Below the pieces are notes generated by a model that had not been told where the DNA came from, searched no databases, and worked only from the letters and a program-made list of their open reading frames with translations. Positions 54,702 to 64,000 of a DNA stretch of 64,000 bases are shown here, piece by piece. The first letter of the stretch is position 1. Each line of letters begins with the position of its first letter. Source of the stretch: Capniomyces stellatus. Taxonomy: Eukaryota; Kickxellomycota; Harpellomycetes; Harpellales; Legeriomycetaceae. Where the stretch lies: positions 300,767 to 364,766 of the forward strand of contig LUVW01000026.1 of assembly GCA_001661515.1 (NCBI GenBank). Reading direction: 5' to 3'. The position numbers were made by a program, and so were the translations under genes.

Positions 54702-56831
54702 CTACTGTGGTCTAGCAGAGTATGAAAGCAACTTTTTAGGCAAGTCAAAGCTGATATAGTAAATGTCGTCCTGGCTAACATGGCAGTCTAGCAAATGAGA
54801 GTCAACGCCTGGTGTAGCCCCATTAGAGCCAAAACCCTCAAAGTACATCTCCAAGCTGCGATACTCGACCACATTCTCAGCAACTCTGACTAGCTGCAAA
54901 ACACACTCGTGAATTAGCCTGTTCAAAGCCAGAAGCTTGTATGCGTTGATTTCAAACAAATACCGCACACACTCTTCATAGCCCGAAGAGTCAATCTGAT
55001 TGGTCACGTGTCGGGTCAGAACTGCCATAAATGTTTGGTAAGTTAGTGCAGCGTTTAGAACAAATTCGTCGAGAATCTTTGGTTTTTTTTCCTTTTTCAT
55101 GTCCGAAATCAGAGGCCCGGAATTGCCTGAATCGCTGGATGTTCCCAGCCAGTTTTTTTCCGCCAAGTTTTCTACTTCAGCCAGTTTTTTGTAAATGTAC
55201 TCGAACTTTTTAATGAAAGCAAATGCTTCACAAGAACAAACCAGAACTTTTATATTTTTTGTATTAATATTGGTATCAGTGTTGGTGTTGGTGTTTTTTG
55301 GAGAATATATCTTTTGACTACTCTTTTCAATAACAACGCTGACATTGTTCATTGGCCGGCCAGTTGCAGATCCGCCAACAAAAACGTTACTATTACTCGG
55401 TTTGCTGCTATCCGCTTTGCTATTACTATTGCTTGCTTTAATATTGCTAGTACTGTTAATATTGTAAATATTGTTTCTAGTGCTGGTGTTTAGAGCTGAT
55501 TTAAATCCCATAAATTCTCCGATAAAAAGGCCCAGTAATCGTTTGAACTTGCGGACCGTTTCTGGGCTTTGTTTGGGTTTCACTTGTGTGTTAAAACTAA
55601 GTTGCAAAATCTTGACCAAATCGCCAACAACTCTGCTGTTAGAAACACCAATGTTGGTATATAAATCAGTAGAGTTGGCAGAGTTGGTAAGGGTGAAATT
55701 GTACGCTTTGAAGCGGGTGATGATCGAGTGTTGTGATTGGGCGTTGAGTTCAGTAGATTTGAGGTTTTCAACTGCAGAGGTTGCAGATATTGTGGTGGTG
55801 GTGGATAGCAAAGATGTTCGTGAGAAGGATTTGGAGTCGAGTGATTTGTAGAATATGCGTTTGAGTTTGGGTCTCCAACTGCTGGTGATTTTGCTTGACC
55901 TGGACTTGTGAAGTTCATTGAGCCGCACCAACAGCCGTTTTAGAACCATTGGACCACACATGTCTACGTGACTGACCAACGCACTCACAACCTGTGCTGT
56001 GCGGCCATTCCCGTCATAAACCCGTTCCAAAGCCTCGGACGCCAGCCTCACGTTGATTAATTTTCCGTTTTTTGTGTTGATTGCGGTTTTCAGATTTATT
56101 GTAAACTCTTTTGTCAGTTCGTAGAGTCTGGTTTCGCAGTACATTTCCTCCTCCAAATCATAAATCTCTTCTTCAAACTTGCTCTTTGCGTGGAACTGGA
56201 ACTCTTTGTTTGAAGTTGAAAAGTTTGCCATGGACACCAGCTCAGTCCCGGCTTTGGTCTTCACCCTCTTGTAGCTTGGCCCTGACTGTTCAGCCTTCAG
56301 TTCGGCCTCGTAATCACCATAGCACCCAATCATTTGTCTAAACTCGGACACTAGTTCTTTCTTTCCTCTTGTATACATTTGAACCTTAGCGATCAAATCG
56401 CATTCTGTAATCTCATCGTTGTTGTAACTATTGATTGTTTTTATAAACTCTTTATATACAGTCTCGTTGTTTATTTCCAGAAACACCTTTTGGAAAATGT
56501 TGTCTTTGTGAGCCTTATTGTCACTATCAGATTTGTTGTTTTGTTTATCTCCAGCCAAGTCGGAATTTGTTTTGGATTTTGCCTTTGAATTGGGGTTTGT
56601 TTTGGTTTTAGAGAGCTTGTCGAGTTTTTTCATTAGGATTTTATATTCATAAATGACTTGAGGCATATCAGAGAAGGAAGCTTTGATTTCACGCAATACA
56701 TGGTTTCGTTTCCCAAAGCCGGCTTGAAACAGCTGAAGCATTGAGGAGAATTTTTCAGGACAAAGCTCGCAGGAATTTTCTACAAACTTGAAAAACTCTG
56801 AAATAAAAAGCAATTTAGGATCCAAATCCAT
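54702..56831 (-). CDS. Compact SIN3-like transcriptional corepressor
   Basis: A single-exon 709-residue protein from the ATG at 56831; the frame runs further upstream, but that part is hydrophobic translation of a leader. Two PAH-like helical regions are visible (about 8-68 and 112-168). A Sin3 HDAC-interaction domain follows (about 184-337), with GPSYKRV, FEEEIYDLEEEMY, LERVYDGNG and MVLKRLLVRL. A long Ser/Asn-rich linker leads to a Sin3_C-like region with YEECVRYLFEINAYKLLALN. Known role: scaffold of the Rpd3/HDAC corepressor. At 709 residues it is about half the length of yeast Sin3 and lacks some PAH domains, so it may be a second, shortened paralogue or a divergent orthologue. It lies about 250 bases downstream of the RhoGEF gene on the same strand. 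Confidence 0.75.
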   Translation of the reverse strand: MDLDPKLLFISEFFKFVENSCELCPEKFSSMLQLFQAGFGKRNHVLREIKASFSDMPQVIYEYKILMKKLDKLSKTKTNPNSKAKSKTNSDLAGDKQNNKSDSDNKAHKDNIFQKVFLEINNETVYKEFIKTINSYNNDEITECDLIAKVQMYTRGKKELVSEFRQMIGCYGDYEAELKAEQSGPSYKRVKTKAGTELVSMANFSTSNKEFQFHAKSKFEEEIYDLEEEMYCETRLYELTKEFTINLKTAINTKNGKLINVRLASEALERVYDGNGRTAQVVSALVSHVDMCGPMVLKRLLVRLNELHKSRSSKITSSWRPKLKRIFYKSLDSKSFSRTSLLSTTTTISATSAVENLKSTELNAQSQHSIITRFKAYNFTLTNSANSTDLYTNIGVSNSRVVGDLVKILQLSFNTQVKPKQSPETVRKFKRLLGLFIGEFMGFKSALNTSTRNNIYNINSTSNIKASNSNSKADSSKPSNSNVFVGGSATGRPMNNVSVVIEKSSQKIYSPKNTNTNTDTNINTKNIKVLVCSCEAFAFIKKFEYIYKKLAEVENLAEKNWLGTSSDSGNSGPLISDMKKEKKPKILDEFVLNAALTYQTFMAVLTRHVTNQIDSSGYEECVRYLFEINAYKLLALNRLIHECVLQLVRVAENVVEYRSLEMYFEGFGSNGATPGVDSHLLDCHVSQDDIYYISFDLPKKLLSYSARPQ

Positions 56832-57083
56832 ATTTACATGTAGGGAGAGGGGGGGGGGAAGGAGAGGACACGGTTGATATAAGGTAGTTTGGTAAGAAAA
56901 GAAAAAGAAGAGAATTAGTTGAATATTAGATTTTGACAAAGTAGAAAAAAGAAAAGGAGGATTTAAATAGATGAAGATAAATGAATAAATGAACGAGTGA
57001 ACAAAATTAAAAAAATAAGTAACAATAAAATATAAATAGAAATAAAAAATAAGTGGTAACAAGAAATAAAAAAAAAAGATAAA

Positions 57084-59495
57084 TCAAGAGGATAAATTCA
57101 AGTTATTAGGGAGAATGGAATGAATAAAAAGTTTCCTAAAGTAAGCAGATTTATGTACAATGACAATAACCAAATCGTAGCTGAGCTCTAAAACAGTGAC
57201 AAGGGAGTCAATGTTTTCGTGGTTGTTGTTGATGACTTTAAGTTCGTTGAGATGGTTGTAGCAGCTGAATTCCCAGCGAGAAGTGGAATCGGAGATGGTG
57301 GCAATGACAAGAATGTCGTTGAAGACAAGGAGTTTGAGGTCGAGTTTAGTTTTGAGTTCGTGGGCGAAATGTTCACAGACAAAGAAGCGAGTAGGATTAT
57401 CGGGGATTTCGTTTATGAGATTTTCGATTGAAGAGATTGCATGGAGGGTGGAGAGATGTATTTCCTGGGCACGGCGGACTTCATTGACGAGGCGGGCAAG
57501 ACTGGTGGCGGTGGAGACGGACTGGACCAGGTCGTTGTGGTCGGGGTGGGAAGGTGGAGTGAAGTCCTCGACCTTTTTGAGGAGCATGGCGTAGACCATA
57601 AGCCTTTGGATTGGCTGCATAAGCAGGTCGAGCAGACTTAGACGGAAACTGCGTTTTTCCCGGATCATCTCCAGTTGAAAGGCGCGAAACTCGGGGCTGT
57701 TCTGGTTAAGTCTGGCCACAATTTCGTTTGCCTTGTTGTAATTGTACACATAGTCTACAAACATGTTCCAGTTACGCTGCTTCGAGATAAAGTACTTGCC
57801 TACTCGGATCAACGTCTTTTTGCTGGTCAGGTGCTGTGTCACGTCCAGTTCCATTTCCAGGTACAACTGCTTGCTGTGTAGAAACAGTTCGTTTACCTTG
57901 CTGAAAATCACCCTGTGTTCCTCCTCATCATTCACGATTTCCTTCAACTGGCTGTTGTTCATCCACTCTTTCTTGATTATATACATTTTGTCGCAAAAGT
58001 TTTTCTCTGTTTCCAACAACTCTTTGATTGCGTACATCCGGTTACTGTTATCCAACTCTTTTACCACATCTTCATCTTCATTTTCATTTTCCACATTCTC
58101 ATTCTCATTCTCATTCTCATTCTCATTCTCATCTTCTTCTTCTTCTTCTTCTTTCACCCCATTTTCCCCCAGTCTTCCTCCAGAACTCCCCCACAGTCTC
58201 CCCTGGTTTCCCCGCAACTCCTCCTTTTGTTTTGCCAACTTTTGGTCCTCTTCCAAGTCCTTTTCAACCTCAAATCGAATTTCTATTTCCTTGTGTTTAC
58301 CTAAACTCTCCAGTCTGAACCCGAAATCCTCACCAACATTTCCTAAATCGCCTAAATCTCCTAAATCGACTGGTTCTTTATTTTCAGGTTTATCTTGTTC
58401 AGTCCTTATTGGTTTTTTCTTTTCAATTTCGTTTCTTAGTTCATGTATACTCGTTTTTTTCTTCCCCTCCATCACTCGTAGTAAAAACGTCCTGTTGTCC
58501 ATCCTTCTTAGACTGTCGCTCCGGTGGTCTCTGACGCTGCTGCTGCTGTTCTTGTTACCTTTCAATGTTGATGATGCTGTCTTTGCCTCACTATTGCTTC
58601 TTTCCTTGTACCAGTGGCTATCGTTGCTGCTTACGCTTTCAGTCCTGCTGATGCTGACATTTGTGCTGCTCTTGCCCCTGTCCTTCGTTCTATTTACATT
58701 TGTGCTGCTGCTGTAGCTCTTGTACACGCTGCTCCCGCTGCTCCCACTCTGCATATACATGTTGCCCACACTCTTCTTTCGTTCCACCCCCATTTCCTCC
58801 TTCAGCCGGCTTATGTTCTCTGCCTTGTTGCTCAACTTCTCCTTTATCCTGTTTGACTTTATTCTCCCCCCGCTCTTCACCGGCTCCCCCCGCACCATTT
58901 CTTGCGCCACCTGCATATTATTTACCATTTCCTGCTCCCGTGTTCTTGAGTTCACCGATATTCTAACTTCTGACAACTTGTCCACTAGCAATTTGCACAG
59001 CTTTGAGTTTTGATTAAATATCCGTGCATGCATATTCTCTCCCAGCTCTTCCTCCTTTACCTCCCTTTCCTTCTCCCTCTCCCTCTCCCTCTCCCCTCTT
59101 ACTCTACTCCCCCCTATATTCTTCCCAAAAAATTCCCTCTTGTTCTTCTCTAGCTCCTTTACCCTGCTTGCCAACTTCTTACTCTCCATCAAACCCCTCT
59201 TAATATCCTTACTCCTTTTCCTCCTCACCTTTCTCTCTTCAATACCCACTGTGTTTCCTCTGCTCACATTTATCGTCTCATCACTACTCCTACTCCTGCT
59301 CTCCTGCCCCAGCTCCTCTCCTCTATACTCTGACTCCCCCTCCTCACCTACCAACTCCCCCTCTTTCATATCTCCCTCCACACCCCCTCTTTCCACCACT
59401 CTATAATCCACGTCAAACCCTTCAAACAATCCTTCGTTCACCCTGTACATTGATACCGCATTCTCTTGTCGCCTAATATCTACTTCCCCCTTCAT
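57084..59495 (-). CDS. Rho guanine-nucleotide exchange factor (DH-PH)
   Basis: An uninterrupted 803-residue frame from the ATG at 59495. The first 480 residues are low-complexity: Glu/Arg/Lys-rich, a Ser-rich section and an Asp/Glu/Asn repeat tract. A DH domain spans about 487-675: it opens with AIKELLETEKNFCDKMYIIK and contains the diagnostic LMQPIQRLMVYAMLLKKV helix. A PH-like domain (about 690-790) with KLLVFNDILVIATI closes the protein. Known role: catalyses GDP release from Rho-family GTPases (Rho1/Cdc42) in polarity and wall growth. No CNH domain, so it is not a Rom2/Tus1 orthologue; the exact GTPase is unknown. The sense strand is very G-rich at the 5' end. Confidence 0.85.
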   Translation of the reverse strand: MKGEVDIRRQENAVSMYRVNEGLFEGFDVDYRVVERGGVEGDMKEGELVGEEGESEYRGEELGQESRSRSSDETINVSRGNTVGIEERKVRRKRSKDIKRGLMESKKLASRVKELEKNKREFFGKNIGGSRVRGEREREREKEREVKEEELGENMHARIFNQNSKLCKLLVDKLSEVRISVNSRTREQEMVNNMQVAQEMVRGEPVKSGGRIKSNRIKEKLSNKAENISRLKEEMGVERKKSVGNMYMQSGSSGSSVYKSYSSSTNVNRTKDRGKSSTNVSISRTESVSSNDSHWYKERSNSEAKTASSTLKGNKNSSSSVRDHRSDSLRRMDNRTFLLRVMEGKKKTSIHELRNEIEKKKPIRTEQDKPENKEPVDLGDLGDLGNVGEDFGFRLESLGKHKEIEIRFEVEKDLEEDQKLAKQKEELRGNQGRLWGSSGGRLGENGVKEEEEEEDENENENENENENVENENEDEDVVKELDNSNRMYAIKELLETEKNFCDKMYIIKKEWMNNSQLKEIVNDEEEHRVIFSKVNELFLHSKQLYLEMELDVTQHLTSKKTLIRVGKYFISKQRNWNMFVDYVYNYNKANEIVARLNQNSPEFRAFQLEMIREKRSFRLSLLDLLMQPIQRLMVYAMLLKKVEDFTPPSHPDHNDLVQSVSTATSLARLVNEVRRAQEIHLSTLHAISSIENLINEIPDNPTRFFVCEHFAHELKTKLDLKLLVFNDILVIATISDSTSRWEFSCYNHLNELKVINNNHENIDSLVTVLELSYDLVIVIVHKSAYFRKLFIHSILPNNLNLSS
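58097..58152. repeat. CATTCT/TCTTCT coding microsatellite in the RhoGEF gene
   Basis: Tandem hexamers and triplets encoding Glu-Asn and Glu runs just before the DH domain. Confidence 0.85.
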
Positions 59496-62400
59496 TCTAT
59501 TTACTCTCACGTTTTTATTTATTTTTATCTGATTCTTATCTGATCCTTATTCTTATCCCTCTTTATTCCCGCCAAGTTTTGCTGCCCTTCTCTTCTTCCC
59601 TTTACTATTTACTAGCACCCTCTCCCCCCTTTTTTTTCTTATCTCACTTTGGTTTCTATTTCTTTTCCAAACAGTAAACCTATAGTCGAATAAAACTAAT
59701 CCCTTATCGCCTCTCTTTTGTCGTTGCCTATTTCTTTTTCTTTTTGTTAAAAAAAAAACTATCTTCTTAGCTCCTTTGCTGTTGTATACTCCCTAACATT
59801 ACCAAAGTGTATTAGTGTTCGACTGTCTTCTTTACGCTTTGTTTAGTTTAATTTTGTTTTATCGTTTTATTCTTTTGGTTTTTGTTCCGTATTTTAATTA
59901 AAATATTCCAAGAGCTAAAAAGAGAAAGTTCATTGCTATTTTATACACTTTACTCTTTTTTTTTCTTTTCAACTTGTTATTCCTCGGTTTTATTTATTTG
60001 CTTTTATATAAACCGCTACTATTTTACTCTAATTTTTTTTTTTTTTTTACTAGTTTACTCTAATTTTTGCTTGTTTTCTGTTGCAATTTTATTCCCTTTC
60101 CACTTGATTTACTTATACCAAGTAACTCGCTTCCTCATTTTTTTTCTTTCTTTCTCCTTCTACTTTGCTACTCTTGAAAGAAATCTTGAAATCTTTAAAT
60201 TATTTTATTTTTACCAAATTACTACTAGCCTTCTATTGCTTTATTTTTTTTGTAAAATCCCATATTTTTAAATTTCCGTTTTCGTCATTTGCAACTTTCT
60301 ACTTAATTTACCTTTCCAAGTGTTTGACTTTTCTTACATAACTTTATTGTGATGAGGGTTGATCTAACCAGTAAATATTCCTGTTTATTCTTTTCCTTCA
60401 TTTTCCCATTGTTTTATTTTGCTCCCAACTTCCAACTTTGCTCTTGTCTTGTTATACTGCATTTTATTCCTTTTAATTAAACTGTTTTGGCCTCAAGTCC
60501 CGTTATTTAATTTTTCCTTGTATTTATCATCAACTATTTTGAACAATATATACAAACTCGGCTCAACTTGCTTTTTTATTGATGTTCATTAACAAACTCT
60601 GCTTAGTTTCATTAAATTGCTTGATTTTGTTTATCACACTCTTCATTTCATCTGTTTTATGTCTCCTTGCTGATTTCACCATACATTTTTGCCTCTTGAC
60701 TTCAGTCCTTCAATTTTTCCTTTTCCAGCTCTTCAAGTTTGTTTATTTTCACATTAATAATCTTCATTATTCTTGTCAAGCTGCTTTTCGGTTACTCTTT
60801 ACAATCCTTAGCCATTGTAGTGGCGTATTTCACCAAAATCAACCACACATTAAATACATCACTGCCGCTTTAATTGGTCCCTGGAACCGCTTGCGACAAT
60901 ACCCCCATCTATTTCCAAGTTTAAGTTGGTCAGCTATGACCTTCGACTTTGGCTCATCACCAGTCTATTGTTTTTACATAATCCTCTCATTCTTCAACTA
61001 TCACCTACTCCCCCAACCGCCTTAAACAGAGTCCAGCAGCTTGTCAGTGTTATTCTTTCCTTTTTTACGCTTTTACTTAACCAGCAGTGAGTTAATACTG
61101 TGCCATTCAAATTTGCTAATCAATTTGAAATATTACACCCACAAAACTCTTGTGTTTTGTTTCTCTTTGGCTCTGCCCAATACTATTCATCTTTTCTGAA
61201 TCAGTGTTACACAAATCCCGACTTTAATTTACACTATTACAACGTGTATACGTTTCTTTATTTTTATCTTTATTTTTGGCTGTTTTTTTTACTGCCTTTT
61301 CGCGCCTAACAATTAATCAGGTCGATACTAAATAATCCCGACACTCTTCTAATGCGTTCAAGTTGGTTCGAGTCGAAAGCATTTTTTAACTTTATTTATT
61401 TGTTTATTTATATATTTATTTGTTGAATTTTTTTTTGTTTTTTTGCATTGACTTTTCAAATCTGTACATCATTTATCAGCTTTTCCATGAATTGTTTTCA
61501 ATTTTCCATGCTAAATTAATCCACTGCAATCTTTCTATTGTTCTCCTGGTGATTTTTAAATTACCGCTCATTTTCTAAAGCTAATCTGTTAATACCAAAA
61601 ACCAAATCAACAATGTACACTCTCGCAAATCCTTTCACCTTTTCCAAAGTTCCTTTACTACCTGATTTACTATGAGTGGCTCATTAAAAAAGTCCCACTT
61701 TAAAAATTCAAATATTATTTCTCTCGTCTAAATAACCTTCATTTTTAAAGTTTAATTAGCAAATATACCAAGCGAAACCGTAGATTTACCACCTTACTTG
61801 AAACCCAAATCAATAAAAACCGTCTTTCAAGTTTTGACATTTTACTACGAGCTTAATAGTTTGCTAACAATTTCTCTAAATTACAAAAAACTCACAACTG
61901 AACGTAAAAGCCAAAATCAGTATTACCTTTGACAATCTTATCATCGTCTTTAGTTTAACACCAAACCATTACCCACATCCATAGACCCAATTTCACTAAA
62001 ATATAAATTCCTAGTCGCAAATATTTTGTTTGCTAAAATTACCAACTCGCAAAGTAAATAAAAACAGCAATTGCCGTTTCAAACTTGGAAAGTAAGGTGA
62101 GCACAGTTTGCAAACGAAAATGCTGTAAGTCTCTTGGAAGGAAGAAATAGATCAGAATAGAGCCAAAAATAAAAACTTGCTTACTCTTTGCTAAAACCAC
62201 ACATTTTGCTTTTATTAAAGTTATTTCATTGTTAGAATCCCTCATTATAAATACATCCAAACAGTTTGAAAGCCTAATTATTTATCTAAGAGTTAAAAAA
62301 GTCGATAATACATACTAAATTGCCAATTCGCAAAAGTACACAAATCATAAGTTAGGTTGTAAGGCGAAGTTTATAATACCAAATCACACTGTTTAATCAA

Positions 62401-62762
62401 CTAGATTGTTGTTGATTGTGGCTGTTAGAGTGGCAAAGAGACCAGTAAAATAAACCAATTAATTGTATGAATGGAGGTATATGGGATAGTGCAATTGATG
62501 GGGGTAATACAATTCATATTGTAACGCTGTTCAAATATAAACACCCATGGTTGGTTTAGGATGGGGAAAATAAACAGTTGTGTCGCGTGTTTGATATGTT
62601 GTTATTTAGAAATAGTTGGAGCAATGGCATTTTGATAGTGATATTAAAACAACAATGTCAAACTGGGCAAGTGAAGATGGGTAGAATAAATGAATCAGTA
62701 AATTAGATTAAGCAAATAGAGAGAATAAAGTAGATAAACGCCAAGTCAACACCATCAACCAA
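59496..62762. other. Gene-poor upstream flank of the RhoGEF gene
   Basis: The plus strand is strongly T-rich to about 61.9 kb, then A-rich. Short hydrophobic frames here (for example 60579-61025) are products of T-rich codons. No gene recognised; probably a long promoter/leader for the RhoGEF. Confidence 0.55.
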
Positions 62763-63609
62763 TTATGGATCGAGTGATCTATAAATCTGAATGTCTGTGC
62801 AGTTCCAAAATAAAGCGAGAATAATCAAACTGATTGTGGAAGTGGAAATGGAAGTGGAATCGGAGCTAGATTTACAGGGTCTAGAATTTAAATTGGGATA
62901 TGGATATGCCTGATTGTTCAAGTGGGCAGCAACAATGGCAGGATAAATGGGTGAATAGACACTAGCCAATGTATTGGGAGTGTGGGATGTGGGGGCCGTG
63001 GACTTGGAAAGTTAAATAGAGCATTCGATCAAATTACATAACAATAACAATAACAAAATGAATGATAATAACAATAACAATGAAATAAAAATGATAATGA
63101 TAATAATAATTATATATAAAATAAAATAATAAAGATAACAGTTACAATTACGATGATAGTATAGTATAATATAACAAAGATAACAGTTACAATTACAATG
63201 AAAATAATATAGTCTATTAATGATAATTACAATAACGATGAAAATAATAATACGATATGGTAATGATAATAATAGTAATTTATAACAATGGCAATTATAA
63301 TAATACTGATAATGATACTGATAATGATACTGATAATGATGCTAATAATGATACTGATACTGATACTGATAATGATGCTAATAATAAAAACAAGACTAAC
63401 AAATGGGAACGGATAATGGTATGAAAAAACAGTAAATGCGAGTAAACAAGTGATTCTTAGATCATAGTACTAGACACAAACACGAAACATACCGTGTTTA
63501 TGCCATCAGGCACGGAAATTGGAGCAGAGACAGCAGAAACAGCAAAAGTAAACAACAGGCGGCGAATGGAGAGTGGTGAATGGTGATTGATATGGTGCGT
63601 TGAGCGCAT
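62763..63609 (-). CDS. Candidate secreted Ser/Thr-rich protein, two exons
   Basis: Exon 1 (63609-63493) encodes 39 residues with a signal-peptide-like core (RRLLFTFAVSAVSA) and ends at a consensus GTATGT donor. A 490-base intron full of ATTATC/GATACT microsatellite leads to an acceptor CCAAG. Exon 2 (63002-62763) continues in phase with a Thr/Ser/Pro-rich stretch (STAPT...), a Tyr/Pro segment, a Ser/Thr run and a hydrophobic stretch near the C-terminus. Total 118 residues. Both exons are C-rich against AT-rich surroundings, which supports coding. A surface or wall-anchored protein is a guess; no family recognised. Confidence 0.4.
63295..63385. repeat. TGATAATGATAC-type intronic microsatellite
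   Basis: Tandem 6- and 12-bp units of GATACT/GATAAT inside the proposed intron of the secreted-protein candidate. Confidence 0.85.
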
Positions 63610-64000
63610 TGCAATAACAAACAATGGAGCTGGCTCAGGATGTTTGTGTATATGTAGCACAATCAACACTTGGAGCAGCAAGAGAGGATTGGTGCATTTA
63701 GAAAGAGGGAGAAGAGGATGGAGTTTAAGAGATACAATAGTGGGTAGGTGCATATATGGAGAGATAGGGAGGTAATGATGGGTAGAACCATTTATGAAGA
63801 GATAGAGAGACAATGGATATGGGAAGGGTAAACAATGTAAAGTAAACATAGACGCGAGTACGAGTTGAAAATACACTAAACAAACAATCAGAAACGGTAG
63901 AACCAATTATAGTAAGGTATGAAACACGAAAAACATGAGTGGTAAGAGTAAAAAATACGAAAAACACAGGCGGTAAGAGTATGAAACATAAACAAACATA
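63610..64000. other. Right edge, no gene assigned
   Basis: Purine-rich plus strand; the minus-strand frame upstream of the candidate secreted protein continues open to about 63906 but has no ATG apart from internal ones. Repeated TATGAAACA/CGAAAAACA motifs occur near 63918-63990. Confidence 0.4.

Noticed and set aside
57763..58716. 317-codon plus-strand frame
   Set aside because: Antisense shadow of the RhoGEF gene, produced by its purine-rich codons.
63457..63906. Single 149-residue secreted protein on the minus strand
   Set aside because: Most of the upstream part has no ATG, and a consensus GTATGT donor inside it leads in phase to a better C-rich exon; the shorter spliced model is preferred.
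1..64000. CRISPR arrays, insertion sequences, LTR or LINE elements
   Set aside because: No regularly spaced direct repeats with unique spacers, no transposase or reverse-transcriptase motifs, and no long terminal repeats were seen.

Overview
The window is nuclear DNA from an AT-rich, intron-containing fungus. Fungal identity rests on recognisable products: a Dsn1-type kinetochore subunit, a Pfa4-type DHHC palmitoyltransferase, an Iah1-type esterase, a Dsk2 ubiquilin, H2A.Z and ribosomal protein L5. Most introns follow GTAAGN/GTATGN...TAG. The intron density, an ankyrin remnant of the type common in early-diverging fungi, and two small secreted proteins resembling carbohydrate-binding module family 19 hint at a non-Dikarya lineage, perhaps related to gut-dwelling Kickxellomycotina. 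That placement is weak inference.

Layout. 1-11 kb: a multi-thioredoxin-domain PDI-like protein (minus, cut by the left edge), DSN1 (plus) and, convergent with it, a 1365-residue FHA protein with a Ki-67/Repo-Man-type PP1-docking motif (minus). 11-19 kb: mostly gene-poor. 19-28.4 kb: a five-exon orphan gene, a tiny candidate gene, an epoxide hydrolase, IAH1 and PFA4, all plus. 30-38.7 kb: HTZ1 (H2A.Z, plus), YAH1 ferredoxin (minus, five exons including a 19-nt microexon), an ankyrin remnant, DSK2 (plus) and RPL5 (minus). 39-45 kb: a pair of 107-residue cysteine-rich secreted paralogues, a candidate spliced gene between them and a seven-exon orphan gene, all minus. 45-50.9 kb: gene-poor. 50.9-54.5 kb: a divergent MFS transporter and a xylose-reductase-type aldo-keto reductase (plus). 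54.7-59.5 kb: a compact SIN3-like corepressor and a Rho guanine-nucleotide exchange factor (minus). 62.8-63.6 kb: a candidate spliced secreted Ser/Thr-rich protein (minus).

There are no operons; genes are independent units that fall into loose themes: chromosome and chromatin biology (DSN1, Ki-67-like protein, H2A.Z, SIN3), protein quality control and modification (PDI-like, DSK2, PFA4), Fe-S biogenesis (YAH1) and small-molecule metabolism (epoxide hydrolase, IAH1, AKR, MFS). Many genes were assembled here from exons by eye; every splice chain given preserves reading phase, but none was checked against RNA.

The most striking large-scale signal is a strand asymmetry tied to transcription. Most ordinary genes are G-rich/purine-rich on the sense strand at their 5' end and C-rich at their 3' end, with A-rich upstream and T-rich downstream flanks. 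RPL5 does not show it.
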